This document shows positions 48,225 through 57,000 of a stretch of DNA of 64,000 nucleotides, piece by piece. A program made the translations under genes and the position numbers. This stretch comes from Syntrophaceae bacterium. Lineage in GTDB: Bacteria; Desulfobacterota; Syntrophia; Syntrophales; Smithellaceae. Location: assembly GCA_009773315.1 (NCBI GenBank), contig WRPE01000005.1, forward strand, positions 1-64,000. The letters are read 5' to 3'. The stretch's first letter is position 1. Each line of letters starts with the position of its first letter. Under the pieces are notes generated by a model, which was given only the letters and a program-made list of their open reading frames with translations, had not been told where the DNA came from and did no database searches.

Positions 48225-49028
48225 TTACGGCGATGTCTTGTCTATTCTTGATACAATCTCCCGCACAACATAATCGAACGCTGCATCAAGGTCATAACTT
48301 GCGCCGTCCGGCAGCAGCGATTCGATATCGCTCGCAAAGCCCGGATGCTTCATTTTCTCCCGGAGGTTCTTTTCATAGGTCTTGCCATCGACGGTATTGC
48401 CTTCAAAATCCATGTAGCGCCGGAAGATTTCCACAACACGTTCAGCGCTTGCTTTCCCTTCCGTAAGACCCAACCACAAATCTATGAGGTCGCGCCCTTT
48501 TCTTCGCTGGTACAAGGCGCGCGTTTTCGTCCCGAGCAACTCCTCAATCGTGTATGTCGTGATCTCGCAGTTTCCCTGAAACCAGCGGGAATCGACTGAG
48601 AAAGGAATCTTCCGGAATCCCTCCACGGAAAAATGCTCCCGCGTATTGATTTCCACTTTCAAGCGCATGGAAACCACCGGAGATCCCTCAGATTCCATTC
48701 TATAAATCAAAGTCACGGTCCCTTCCGCCTGATTGCGACGGGGTTTCCCCAGGAATTCGCCCAGTATGCCTTGAATCTTGTCAATGACCGGTCCGATACC
48801 GCCAGGTTCGATCTGAACAAGGTCGATATCCTCCGAGTAACGGCGCGGCGGATTGAAGTGCAGCTTGTTCAAGGCCGTCCCTCCCCGAAAGGCCAACTTT
48901 CCGGCCAGGAATGGCTCCTGAAAGATGGCCACCAGCGCCCTGCTCATGATCAAGTCCTGTTCCACCTGGGCATGTGAGATCCAGGGCGCCAAACTGCGCC
49001 AGCCAACAATGTGCGCCGACGGAATCAT
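48225..49028 (-). CDS. abiEii: AbiEii-type nucleotidyltransferase toxin
   Basis: A 267-aa DUF1814 nucleotidyltransferase. The catalytic motif reads FRGGTALNKL...RYSEDIDLV, matching the GGTxLxK..R.SxDxDL pattern of AbiEii/MenT-type toxins, and the later RKGRDLIDLWLGL segment is also typical. Toxins of this type block translation through tRNA modification or similar. The start is ATG 49028, overlapping the antitoxin stop (ATGA); the 39 extra N-terminal residues in the track are shadow sequence. Confidence 0.88.
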   Translation of the reverse strand: MIPSAHIVGWRSLAPWISHAQVEQDLIMSRALVAIFQEPFLAGKLAFRGGTALNKLHFNPPRRYSEDIDLVQIEPGGIGPVIDKIQGILGEFLGKPRRNQAEGTVTLIYRMESEGSPVVSMRLKVEINTREHFSVEGFRKIPFSVDSRWFQGNCEITTYTIEELLGTKTRALYQRRKGRDLIDLWLGLTEGKASAERVVEIFRRYMDFEGNTVDGKTYEKNLREKMKHPGFASDIESLLPDGASYDLDAAFDYVVREIVSRIDKTSP

Positions 49029-49840
49029 ATATCCGCCTCCACTTCCGTATTGATCAGCAGTTGCCAGCGCGGATCTTTTTCTGCGCCCCGAATCGGCAAC
49101 GAAGGTTCCAGCTTGGCCGGCAGTGGGTTGCGTTCTCTGATCCATTCCCTCAGACCCTCTACCAATTCAGAATGACCGGCTCTTTCCAGCAACCATCCCA
49201 GCCGCTGTCCATACGCTAGATTGCCGTCGACTTTGACGGCATTTACCAGCTTTAACCGATCCATACTTTCCCCAAGTTCCTGCAGGACGGTCAATACACG
49301 GTCCAGGCCGCCGATCGCTCTGGCGTAGCGGATCAGATCGATTGCAGTTCCTTCTGGAGTTGAAACAGGAATAAAACCGGTTTGAACCTTGGTGGAGACA
49401 ACAGGGGTCGCCTTAAAGTTGGTCTTGGAAAAAAAGCGGACGGACAGGCTCCTGACTTGAAGCCTGCGCAGGGGACCGGTCGTGACAACTTGAAATTGCT
49501 GCGGCTGTTGATGGGCGGCACCGTGTAAAGCTGCGGCGCTTAGCAAACCGACGTAATAGGGCCGTCCCATATGGGTCATCAAATCAGAAATGAACCAGTC
49601 GGCGGGCAAAACGCGGGTAGAACTGAATTCAAGAGGGATTATAATGTAGAAACCGCTGAGAACTCGAAGTATTCTTTCTTTCTTCTGCAATCTGGAAACT
49701 GCCATCTTGAAGGCAATGTCACTCATTTGCAGGTTCTTGACAGCCTCCTCGCGGGAGAAGAAATAGAGCCCCTGGGCCTGACGGGCATCGACCCACTCGG
49801 CCAACTTGGCAGGAACCGGAGCATCCATCTTTTCGGCCAA
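49025..49840 (-). CDS. abiEi: AbiEi-type antitoxin / transcriptional repressor
   Basis: A 271-aa type IV antitoxin: an N-terminal winged helix (FSREEAVKNLQMSDIAFKMAVSRLQKK) and a C-terminal antitoxin domain (YYVGLLSAAALHGAAHQQ, TPEGTAIDLIRY). It starts with TTG 49840, strongly supported by GGAGG with a 6-nt spacer. AbiEi proteins repress their own operon by binding inverted repeats; a 7-bp inverted repeat lies 34 nt upstream. Confidence 0.87.
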   Translation of the reverse strand: MAEKMDAPVPAKLAEWVDARQAQGLYFFSREEAVKNLQMSDIAFKMAVSRLQKKERILRVLSGFYIIIPLEFSSTRVLPADWFISDLMTHMGRPYYVGLLSAAALHGAAHQQPQQFQVVTTGPLRRLQVRSLSVRFFSKTNFKATPVVSTKVQTGFIPVSTPEGTAIDLIRYARAIGGLDRVLTVLQELGESMDRLKLVNAVKVDGNLAYGQRLGWLLERAGHSELVEGLREWIRERNPLPAKLEPSLPIRGAEKDPRWQLLINTEVEADI

Positions 49841-49873
49841 GGCAAACCTCCATTAAAGTTAATTTTCGCAGAT

Positions 49874-49892
49874 AGTAGCGGAAGTCGCTACT
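49874..49892. promoter_or_regulatory. Candidate AbiEi operator (inverted repeat)
   Basis: AGTAGCG-GAAGT-CGCTACT, a perfect 7-bp inverted repeat 34 nt before the abiEi TTG. A second, looser pair TGCAAAC/GTTTGCA (49896/49938) lies just upstream. AbiEi homologues autoregulate via inverted repeats, so an operator is the likely role. On the plus strand it is followed by five Ts, but no plus-strand gene ends here. Confidence 0.5.
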
Positions 49893-49958
49893 TTTTGCAA
49901 ACGATAACTTTGCCATTGAGGCGATTCGGGGATCATTGTTTGCAGCGGGTATTTACTC

Positions 49959-50462
49959 TTATGTCAGCTTCTTGAACAGTATCCTTAATGCTTTCCCTTC
50001 TCGAATGTATTCCGTAAATGTTTTCTCCCAATGCCTGGGATAGAGGTTTTTCTTATGATAACCAGTGGTCCGGATAGTCTTTTCAATGCTGACTGCCCTT
50101 GCTTCAAGATTCATGAAAGCAAGCAGCTTAATGGCGGCCTGATCGCAGGTGCAGAAGATAAGCTCCTCATCATTCTGAATCAGACAGGCAATGGCTTCCA
50201 ACTCCCCGGGATCAATACCCAGCCGGGCTTCTTTGGCTTCGTCTCGTACCGTTTGCAAATGCTCCACAGCAACATTTTCAATAATGGTGACGCGATCGCT
50301 GATAGCGATTTTGGTCCTCGCGCCGTCTCTTTTAAAGTATGATGCCTCAGAAAGGACGGTCTTGGTTACATGGATTTCATAACCCTTGATGATCCTATCG
50401 AACAAGTCGAGGGTATGAAGGTCGATGATGACATCGGCGTCAAGCAGCAGCAATTTTTTCAT
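49959..50462 (-). CDS. PIN-like domain protein, putative toxin of an ImmA-linked module
   Basis: A 167-aa protein with PIN-nuclease features: LLLLDADVIIDLH at the N-terminus, an acidic GELEAIACLIQ in the middle, and FCTCDQAAIKLL near the second metal site. PIN proteins of this size are usually RNases in toxin-antitoxin pairs. Its ATG lies inside the end of the XRE-ImmA gene (23-bp overlap), the normal layout for such modules. Confidence 0.72.
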   Translation of the reverse strand: MKKLLLLDADVIIDLHTLDLFDRIIKGYEIHVTKTVLSEASYFKRDGARTKIAISDRVTIIENVAVEHLQTVRDEAKEARLGIDPGELEAIACLIQNDEELIFCTCDQAAIKLLAFMNLEARAVSIEKTIRTTGYHKKNLYPRHWEKTFTEYIREGKALRILFKKLT

Positions 50463-51591
50463 AGTTTTTTACCGCATACCCGGCAGCAGACAGATAATCA
50501 TCGATTGCGGACCGATCGATCTCCATATACTCGGCAAACAACCCTCGTGAAATTTTCCCCTCCATCAGGCAACGGCAAGCAAGAGAAACGTACCGTTGCG
50601 GGAACTTCTCCGGCTGATGCTCTTCATACAGCCCCCGGCGCAGGCCTCGATCCATGTTCCGAAATTCGGCATCACCGAGAATTTTTTCGACCTGGCCTTT
50701 CTTAAGTTTTTTGAGATTGACAAGCCTCCACAGAACGGCTTCCGAAGAAACGCCGAACTCTTTCGCCAGTTCGATGATGTCAACCAACTTCAGTTCCTGA
50801 TTCACCGCGATTTCCTTTAGAGCAGCAAGCAGATGTTCCTTCGGCAGGAGCAAACTCGCCGCAAAGCTATCGGCAAATTGCTCCGGCTTCGTTTTACGTG
50901 TCCCGTCTCCGATTTCCTCATGCGAGAATATTTTCCACGTGACGATGTGGAAGAGCTCATGGGCGAGATCGAAATTCCGCCGCCATGGCGCATCATGGAG
51001 ATTGATGAGGATGCCCACGCCAAGGGCGCTGTCCACGATGCTGGCGCCGGACAAACCTTCTCCCAGGTCCAGATGAATAACTTTGAAACGAAGCGTGTTC
51101 TCCAGGATGTTCAGAAGATTGCAGGCTGGGCGTGATCCCAGGTCAAAGCGCTTATGAATGTCGGCGCCAAGCTTGTCGGCCGCCGAAAATCCGTTTTCAA
51201 TGAAGTCATCACTGTCCAGACTGGTGAGGATTTCTTTCCAGCGCCGCTTCAAGCCGAGGAGATTTTCCAGGCGGCTGTAATTTTCGAGAAAGTTGAGAAA
51301 TTGACGCTGCTCCTTTTGAACATCGCTGCCTGCAGTTCGCCGCCAGAGGGGAACTGGGTCCGATGGGATATTGGCTTCGAAGAAATAATCCAGGGGCCTG
51401 CTGTAAAGACGGGCCATCAAGATGAGCTCGCCGGCGCTGACGTTCCGAGTTCCCTTTTCGACGGCGGAGAGGATCTGGTAATGCTTGAAACCGAGTTTCC
51501 GCGTTGCTTCCACCAGAGAAAAACCAGCATTTTCGCGCGCCTGAGCAAGCCTTTCGTGAAGATTTTTACCCTCGGTATTTGAAGAGTTCAT
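50440..51591 (-). CDS. XRE helix-turn-helix + ImmA/IrrE metallopeptidase, putative antitoxin/regulator
   Basis: A 383-aa protein. Residues about 12-70 are an XRE helix-turn-helix (LAQARENAGFSLVEATRKLGF). Residues about 180-290 are an ImmA/IrrE zinc peptidase with HELFH (an HExxH motif) and EQFADSFAASLLLP. It probably represses its own promoter and is paired with the overlapping PIN-like protein. Start ATG 51591 follows GGGAGG with a 5-nt spacer. Two operator-like palindromes lie just upstream. Confidence 0.85.
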   Translation of the reverse strand: MNSSNTEGKNLHERLAQARENAGFSLVEATRKLGFKHYQILSAVEKGTRNVSAGELILMARLYSRPLDYFFEANIPSDPVPLWRRTAGSDVQKEQRQFLNFLENYSRLENLLGLKRRWKEILTSLDSDDFIENGFSAADKLGADIHKRFDLGSRPACNLLNILENTLRFKVIHLDLGEGLSGASIVDSALGVGILINLHDAPWRRNFDLAHELFHIVTWKIFSHEEIGDGTRKTKPEQFADSFAASLLLPKEHLLAALKEIAVNQELKLVDIIELAKEFGVSSEAVLWRLVNLKKLKKGQVEKILGDAEFRNMDRGLRRGLYEEHQPEKFPQRYVSLACRCLMEGKISRGLFAEYMEIDRSAIDDYLSAAGYAVKNYEKIAAA

Positions 51592-51603
51592 AACCGCCTC
51601 CCG

Positions 51604-51618
51604 ATAAGATTATCTTAT
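51604..51618. promoter_or_regulatory. Operator-like palindrome O1 before the XRE-ImmA gene
   Basis: ATAAGAT-T-ATCTTAT is a perfect 15-bp palindrome directly upstream of the Shine-Dalgarno sequence of the XRE-ImmA gene. It is probably the autoregulatory site of the XRE domain. Confidence 0.62.
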
Positions 51619-51926
51619 GTTTAGTTTTAAATTATTTTCATATTGCATAAGATATTCTCATGGAGATGTCAATATCAAATATCACTCTGGGCTTTTGTCG
51701 CGGTTGTTTGTCAATTGGATTTCACTCTCGTCCTGATACGAATTGTTTCCATGATCATGCCCTACATAGAAAATAACGACTGTCTCCCCATAAATCTTTT
51801 CGGTCTTTAGATGAACGATTGGATGAAAAAGAGGCATCACAAATCCTTTGTGTTGTAACTCATGCAGAGGAGTAATCTTATGCATAAGGCTGCTATGAAG
51901 TAATGAAGCTAATTACCCTTCTCATT
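51619..51926. other. Gap between the XRE-ImmA module and the PIN-TM gene
   Basis: It contains operator O2. The 67-aa minus ORF 51682-51885 has no ribosome-binding site or recognisable motif and is not called. The promoter of the XRE-PIN module must lie here. Confidence 0.5.
51647..51661. promoter_or_regulatory. Operator-like palindrome O2
   Basis: ATAAGATATTCTCAT matches O1 at 12 of 15 positions and lies 43 bp further upstream (about four helical turns). The spacing suits cooperative repressor binding. Confidence 0.52.
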
Positions 51927-54062
51927 TCATGGTGTTTTGGCTGGCCCACCTAAGATTTGTAGAATCACGAACAAGATACCGAAAGCCCCAACACCCCAGA
52001 GTGATTTTCTCCAAGGCTTTACAACAAGCCCTACAATACCGAATGAAACCATAAAGCTTAAACATCCCTGTAAACCATAGCTGTTGGGATGGCGCAATAG
52101 CCAATCCCATCGCCAGGCACTATTAATCACGACTAAAAAGATCAGACTCGTAAGTAATGCAATAATGATACTGGAAAATTGCCGAATGCGAAGTGCTTTT
52201 AGCTCTGCTGTTCGGGCTTTTTCCTGTGCATTATCCTTGGCGATAGTGAGTTCTTCTGCTTCCTTCTTTTTTGCATTCAATAATTCATATGCTTTGGCGA
52301 TTTCTATAGAAGTCTCCTGTTTCTGTTGTTCCAGATCTTTTTCAACCCGCCCTTTATCAGTTGTTAACAAATCTATTTGTTTTGCCAAAGCTGCGCGTTC
52401 TTCAATTAGTGTTTGATTCTCTGCCGAGATGGCTGAATCCACCAGTTCTTGAAACTGTTCATCATTATCAACCGCACGTAATCGGTCGATAAGTAAATCA
52501 TTGGAAAGCAATTTAGCAGCCGTTTCTTCTGGGAAATCCTTGTAGCATGCAAGAAGATTAAGCATTTTTGAGCAAGCTTTAACAGCACCGCTTCCAATAG
52601 TTCTGAATTCCGGTATTGCGAATGTTTCAGCGAATGACTTGTCAAAATCCTGACTTGCAGGGATAAATGGACGGAGTATTTGCCACAAGACATTAGGTAA
52701 AACAACTGATCCATATGATTTGGATCTTCGGCTTTCATTGCTATCGAAACGATATAACGTATAGTCACATGTTAGAAGCAGGGCACCAGCATTAATGGTC
52801 GATTTGGTGCTTTTTCTTATTGACCGGACGCAATCAAGGACGGCCACATCATGGATTATAGATCCATCAGGTTTTTTCTTATAAATGCTTTCCAAAAACT
52901 TGATATAATTCTCCTGAAGTGTGCCTCGCTCAATTAGCCTATCCTCTAAAGGTTTATATTCATCGATCCCTTTTCCTTTCAGTAGGAGATCAATATGCTG
53001 GTACGGCCGCAAGAAAGAATCGACATCAATACCAGTTTCAACATTTTTCTGATGGTACTTTAGTGCAATACCTGAGATGTAGGGAGATTTCATGGCTGCT
53101 CTGCTTAGTGATTGTGGCCAGTGGTTTTTTTTCAATTCACCAGCATAATAGTTAATCGTATCAATCGCTTCCTCTAGAGTTCTTTCGTGGTATTTCAAGT
53201 AAAATGGAAGCTTATTGTCAGAAATTACTTTAAGTAAATTATGGGAAACTTCCACTTGCGAGTTGACATGAATATCAAGGATACCAAAAAGGAAGTTGGT
53301 GTCACAGAATATTACGAGTGGACTCAAATTCTCACGATAATTATTGGCAACATCTGGTGAAACCATCAAAGAGAAGTAGTTGAAAGCACCATCCGCACAC
53401 TCCGCAATATATTGTGTCCGATCCGGTTTATTACCTGCTGCAGATAGAAACTCCACAATTGCCGCCTTCGCAGTAGGCCAGTGCTTGCTATCAAAATGCG
53501 ACTTCACGGCATCTTTAAGCATAAGCGATAGGCTTTTAGAGTATTCCTCCGGGAGTTCTACTGAAGAATCGAGAAAAGCTACGGCCTGAATCCCATGGCG
53601 CAGAAATGCTTTTGCCAGGTACGCCTGTAAGGCATCCCACGCCGCATCACTAGGAAAATCAACATACTTTTTGGAGATCTCCATCATCCATTCACCACGA
53701 ATCCGTTTTTGTAAACATGACGCCTGTTCAATTTGGGCTTGAACGTTCATTCGCGATTCATCTGTGAGAACATAATTGGTTCCCAAAGGCTTGTGTATTC
53801 GACCATCTTGAATCAACCGATCCAGCGCCTCCTGGATTTGATGATTCGGAGCATCAATCCCAAACATCGTTGAGAGGACACCTGCTATATCATTTGCACT
53901 GCACAGGCTATCTCCTTCAAATGCAAGGATAGTATGGACAATTAATTCTCTGAGGCTCTCTTCAGGTGAACGAATATTTGAAATGGCCGCAAAACTACAC
54001 ATCTGTTGGAAATTCGTACTTGCTACCGAGATGCGAATAGTTTCTACATTAGGTTGCGTCAT
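51927..54062 (-). CDS. Membrane-anchored PIN-domain protein of the island
   Basis: A 711-aa protein. An N-terminal winged-helix-like region (about 40-105, DIAGVLSTMFGIDAPNHQIQ) is followed by a central PIN-like nuclease fold: LVIFCDTNFLFGIL (about residue 260), IIHDVAVLDCV and LLTCDYTLYRFD. A coiled coil follows (about 545-625, VEKDLEQQKQETSIEIAKAYEL), then three hydrophobic helices at the C-terminus (IIIALLTSLIFLVVI, LSFMVSFGIVGLVV, GAFGILFVILQIL). It is therefore probably tethered to the inner membrane. AAGGAGG precedes the start; it lies 27 nt after the methyltransferase gene, probably in its operon. Not a known BREX component. Confidence 0.68.
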   Translation of the reverse strand: MTQPNVETIRISVASTNFQQMCSFAAISNIRSPEESLRELIVHTILAFEGDSLCSANDIAGVLSTMFGIDAPNHQIQEALDRLIQDGRIHKPLGTNYVLTDESRMNVQAQIEQASCLQKRIRGEWMMEISKKYVDFPSDAAWDALQAYLAKAFLRHGIQAVAFLDSSVELPEEYSKSLSLMLKDAVKSHFDSKHWPTAKAAIVEFLSAAGNKPDRTQYIAECADGAFNYFSLMVSPDVANNYRENLSPLVIFCDTNFLFGILDIHVNSQVEVSHNLLKVISDNKLPFYLKYHERTLEEAIDTINYYAGELKKNHWPQSLSRAAMKSPYISGIALKYHQKNVETGIDVDSFLRPYQHIDLLLKGKGIDEYKPLEDRLIERGTLQENYIKFLESIYKKKPDGSIIHDVAVLDCVRSIRKSTKSTINAGALLLTCDYTLYRFDSNESRRSKSYGSVVLPNVLWQILRPFIPASQDFDKSFAETFAIPEFRTIGSGAVKACSKMLNLLACYKDFPEETAAKLLSNDLLIDRLRAVDNDEQFQELVDSAISAENQTLIEERAALAKQIDLLTTDKGRVEKDLEQQKQETSIEIAKAYELLNAKKKEAEELTIAKDNAQEKARTAELKALRIRQFSSIIIALLTSLIFLVVINSAWRWDWLLRHPNSYGLQGCLSFMVSFGIVGLVVKPWRKSLWGVGAFGILFVILQILGGPAKTP

Positions 54063-54089
54063 CAAGCGATCCCTCCTTATTCGAAATGT

Positions 54090-57000
54090 TTACAATAATA
54101 ATGTGGCTATGCGGTCGTATTCCTCCAGGCATTTGCGTTTGGACATGAATTCGCCGAAGGCTTGTTCTTCTTTGCGTTTCAGGACGGGGAAGGTGTCGAG
54201 AATGTAGGCAAATTCGTCACGAGACAGACCATAGAGATGGGCGACGCAGGCGTCAATTTCGGCCCGTAACTGGGCACGGTCTCCCGTGTCCCTCCGGTCG
54301 GGAGTGCGCTCATGGACACCGCAGGCGGTTGACCATTCCGGGGTCAGATTGGCGGCTTCCTCGTAAAGGCGACGACGGGTTTCCTGTTCGTGCTGGGGGC
54401 CATAGGTAAATTTTGCTTTTCCATCTGATGGGTACCAGAAGGCTGCATCCTTCCATCTATCTATTTGAATTTCCTTCCACAATTCTGAAAAGCGCTCATC
54501 TATACAGGTGAGGCGAGCAGTGCGTGCGGTAATTTCTGGATGGACGGGGCTGTTTTGCAGTTGTGGAAGCGGTAAATCCATATAAGTCGTGCTCAAATGA
54601 CTGGTCGTTTTGATCCGCGTGAGAAAATCGAATACGAAAGAGTTAACGACACCGCCCCAAAAGCAGATCTGTGACAAAGGATAGACGTTTTGAATGATTA
54701 TATTGTGGCCAGACAACCTCGGACAGTAATGTTCAAACGTCCTAATAGTATATGAATGAGGGGATGGTTTTGGCAATATAGCGGCAATAAAAGTACGTTC
54801 ATTCGTATCGGCAGCAACCTCTCTGAAGGCCAATCTGTATCGCTCAGGTGCCAGATCAATCTGGCCGTCTTTCGTTATTTTGAGAATGTCAATCTTTGAC
54901 TTCTTTTCAAGCTCCGCAACTCGATTAACGGAATCTTTTGAATAAAAAAGCCGATAGGCTGTTGGTTTTAAATAATGACTGGGCGCAGCAAAGTCACAAT
55001 CAAAATGCCAGATCATTTTCCCTTCAAACAGTTGTGGTCCACCTGTTTCACATGGCGAAAGACTTTCGGTGTGAGAAGTCAAGTCAATTTCCCGTGCCAC
55101 TGTTAAATTCAAATCTGGACCGATAAGGGGGAACGTTTTGTAGATATTGAGTGAAATTTTTAAGTCCTGCTGGCTTTTGAATTCCATGACGCTCAGGGTT
55201 TCGGGCGAGAATTTGCGGACGTGATCTAACTGCATCTCCAGCGCCCCGGCGTCGATGACGGGCAGGCGTTCCGGGTCGTGTTCCATGAAGGCGCAGCGGA
55301 AGGCCTCTGTTTTACCTCCCTTTTCCGTGCAGAAAAGGATGAACTTGAAGCGCCCGTCCACGGCAGTGAAAACCGTCGGCCAGCGGTTCTCAAAACCATA
55401 GAGGCAACAGATGCGGCTCTCGTTGAAAAAAAGCTCTCGCAACGGCTGACATCCCTGGTCTGTATAGAGTCCACTGGGCGTTACGATCCCCAGGCAGCCG
55501 CCCGGCCTGAGAAGAACGAAGAACCGCTCCAGAAAGAGCTTATAGGTGTTGATGTCCCCTTTGCCCAGGGCGCGGTAGGCGGCCGGCTGCCGAACATATT
55601 CGCTTTGCTGTTCAAAGTCCAGGCAACAGGTCTCCCACTTCCTGCGGATGGGCGGGTGTTCCGCCATGAGGTGTTCGGCTACCCGGTTGGCCTCCTGTTT
55701 CGTGTAACTGCGGAAGGCACTATCATAGGCGGAGAAGAACTCCTGAGAATTCGGTTTAAGGATATCCCAGGGCGGATTGCCGACGTCGGCGTCGAAACCA
55801 CCGTTTTCCTCGTTGAAGACCTCTGGAAACTCCAGCGGCCAATGGAAAAAGTGATGCCTACCCGCAAGGACTTTCGCCTTATCATCCAGTTCCATTTCGG
55901 CGATCGATGCCGGGGCTTCACCCTGTGCCAAACGCAGGAAGAGTCCATGATAATCATCTGGGTTTACTGCGCTGTCCATGAGATAGGCTGTGAAGAGATC
56001 CGCCAAGGGCAACAACGGGTTGATTCTTTCGCGCCGGGTCTCTTCATGGATCTCCTTCTGGCGATCCGTATCGTCCTCTGCAATCTGTGTGATGGACATC
56101 ATGTCTCGGGCGGCTTTTTGAAAGGCCTCCGTCAGTGTTTCAGGAAAAGGTAAGTCCTGCAGTTTCTTATCTTTCTGAAGCTTCTTTTTGGCATCCTTGC
56201 TACGTTCCGGGATTCTCTGCAATTGGGCAAGGTGTCGGATACCGATAAGGCTGTTGCCGCATCGCAGATGATGATCGAGAAAAGTCAATTTGTGTTCCCG
56301 GGCGAAGCAATTGAGCCACAGAGAAAGCTTGGCCAGGTGGACGGCAAGGGGATTCAAATCCACACCGTAGAGGCAATGTCGGGTTATGAGCCGCCGCCAG
56401 TGATTCGGGGCACAGGTCGTCGGCGAGGACATTCCCTCAACATCAGGGATTTCAGCAAGAAGGCTGACAATCAGATCGGTAATTTGGTCTGCGGCGTTGA
56501 CAAGAAAATGGCCGCTTCCCATACCGGGATCGCAGAGTCTGAAGATAAGGACGACTTCCTTGACGAAGCGTTCCACCAGGGCAATTGCCGACTGGGCTGC
56601 CCCACGCCGGACAGCCACATCATGCCCTTCTTGGGTTTCCCGGATAAAGAGATCGAAGCGCTCCCGGTAGTCCTGGGCGAAACGATCCTGCAGTGGCTGA
56701 ATGACCGTTTTTCCGTTGAGAAATCGGACCAGACTCTCCGGCGTGTAGTAAGATCCAGTCTGCTTGCGCTCCAAAGCGGACTCACCAAAATAAACATCGC
56801 CTTTTTTAATGAGACTGTCGCTCGTTTGGCGGGCAGTTTCCGAAGCCAGCAGGTTTTCTATGCCTTTCTTTGTCCGGCGACGAATACGATCCGCATCGGC
56901 TAAAGTGACATTAAATTCGAGAATATTCTCGTACATTTCACCTAAGTGACGCACCTCCAGATTGCGGTAGGGGATGGGGTATTCCTTATCCGGATCTGAA

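Noticed and set aside
49874-49896. Intrinsic terminator on the plus strand (hairpin followed by five Ts)
   Set aside because: No plus-strand gene ends there; its position before abiEi fits an operator better.
51682-51885. 67-aa minus-strand ORF upstream of the XRE-ImmA module
   Set aside because: No ribosome-binding site and no recognisable motif, and it lies in a promoter-bearing gap.
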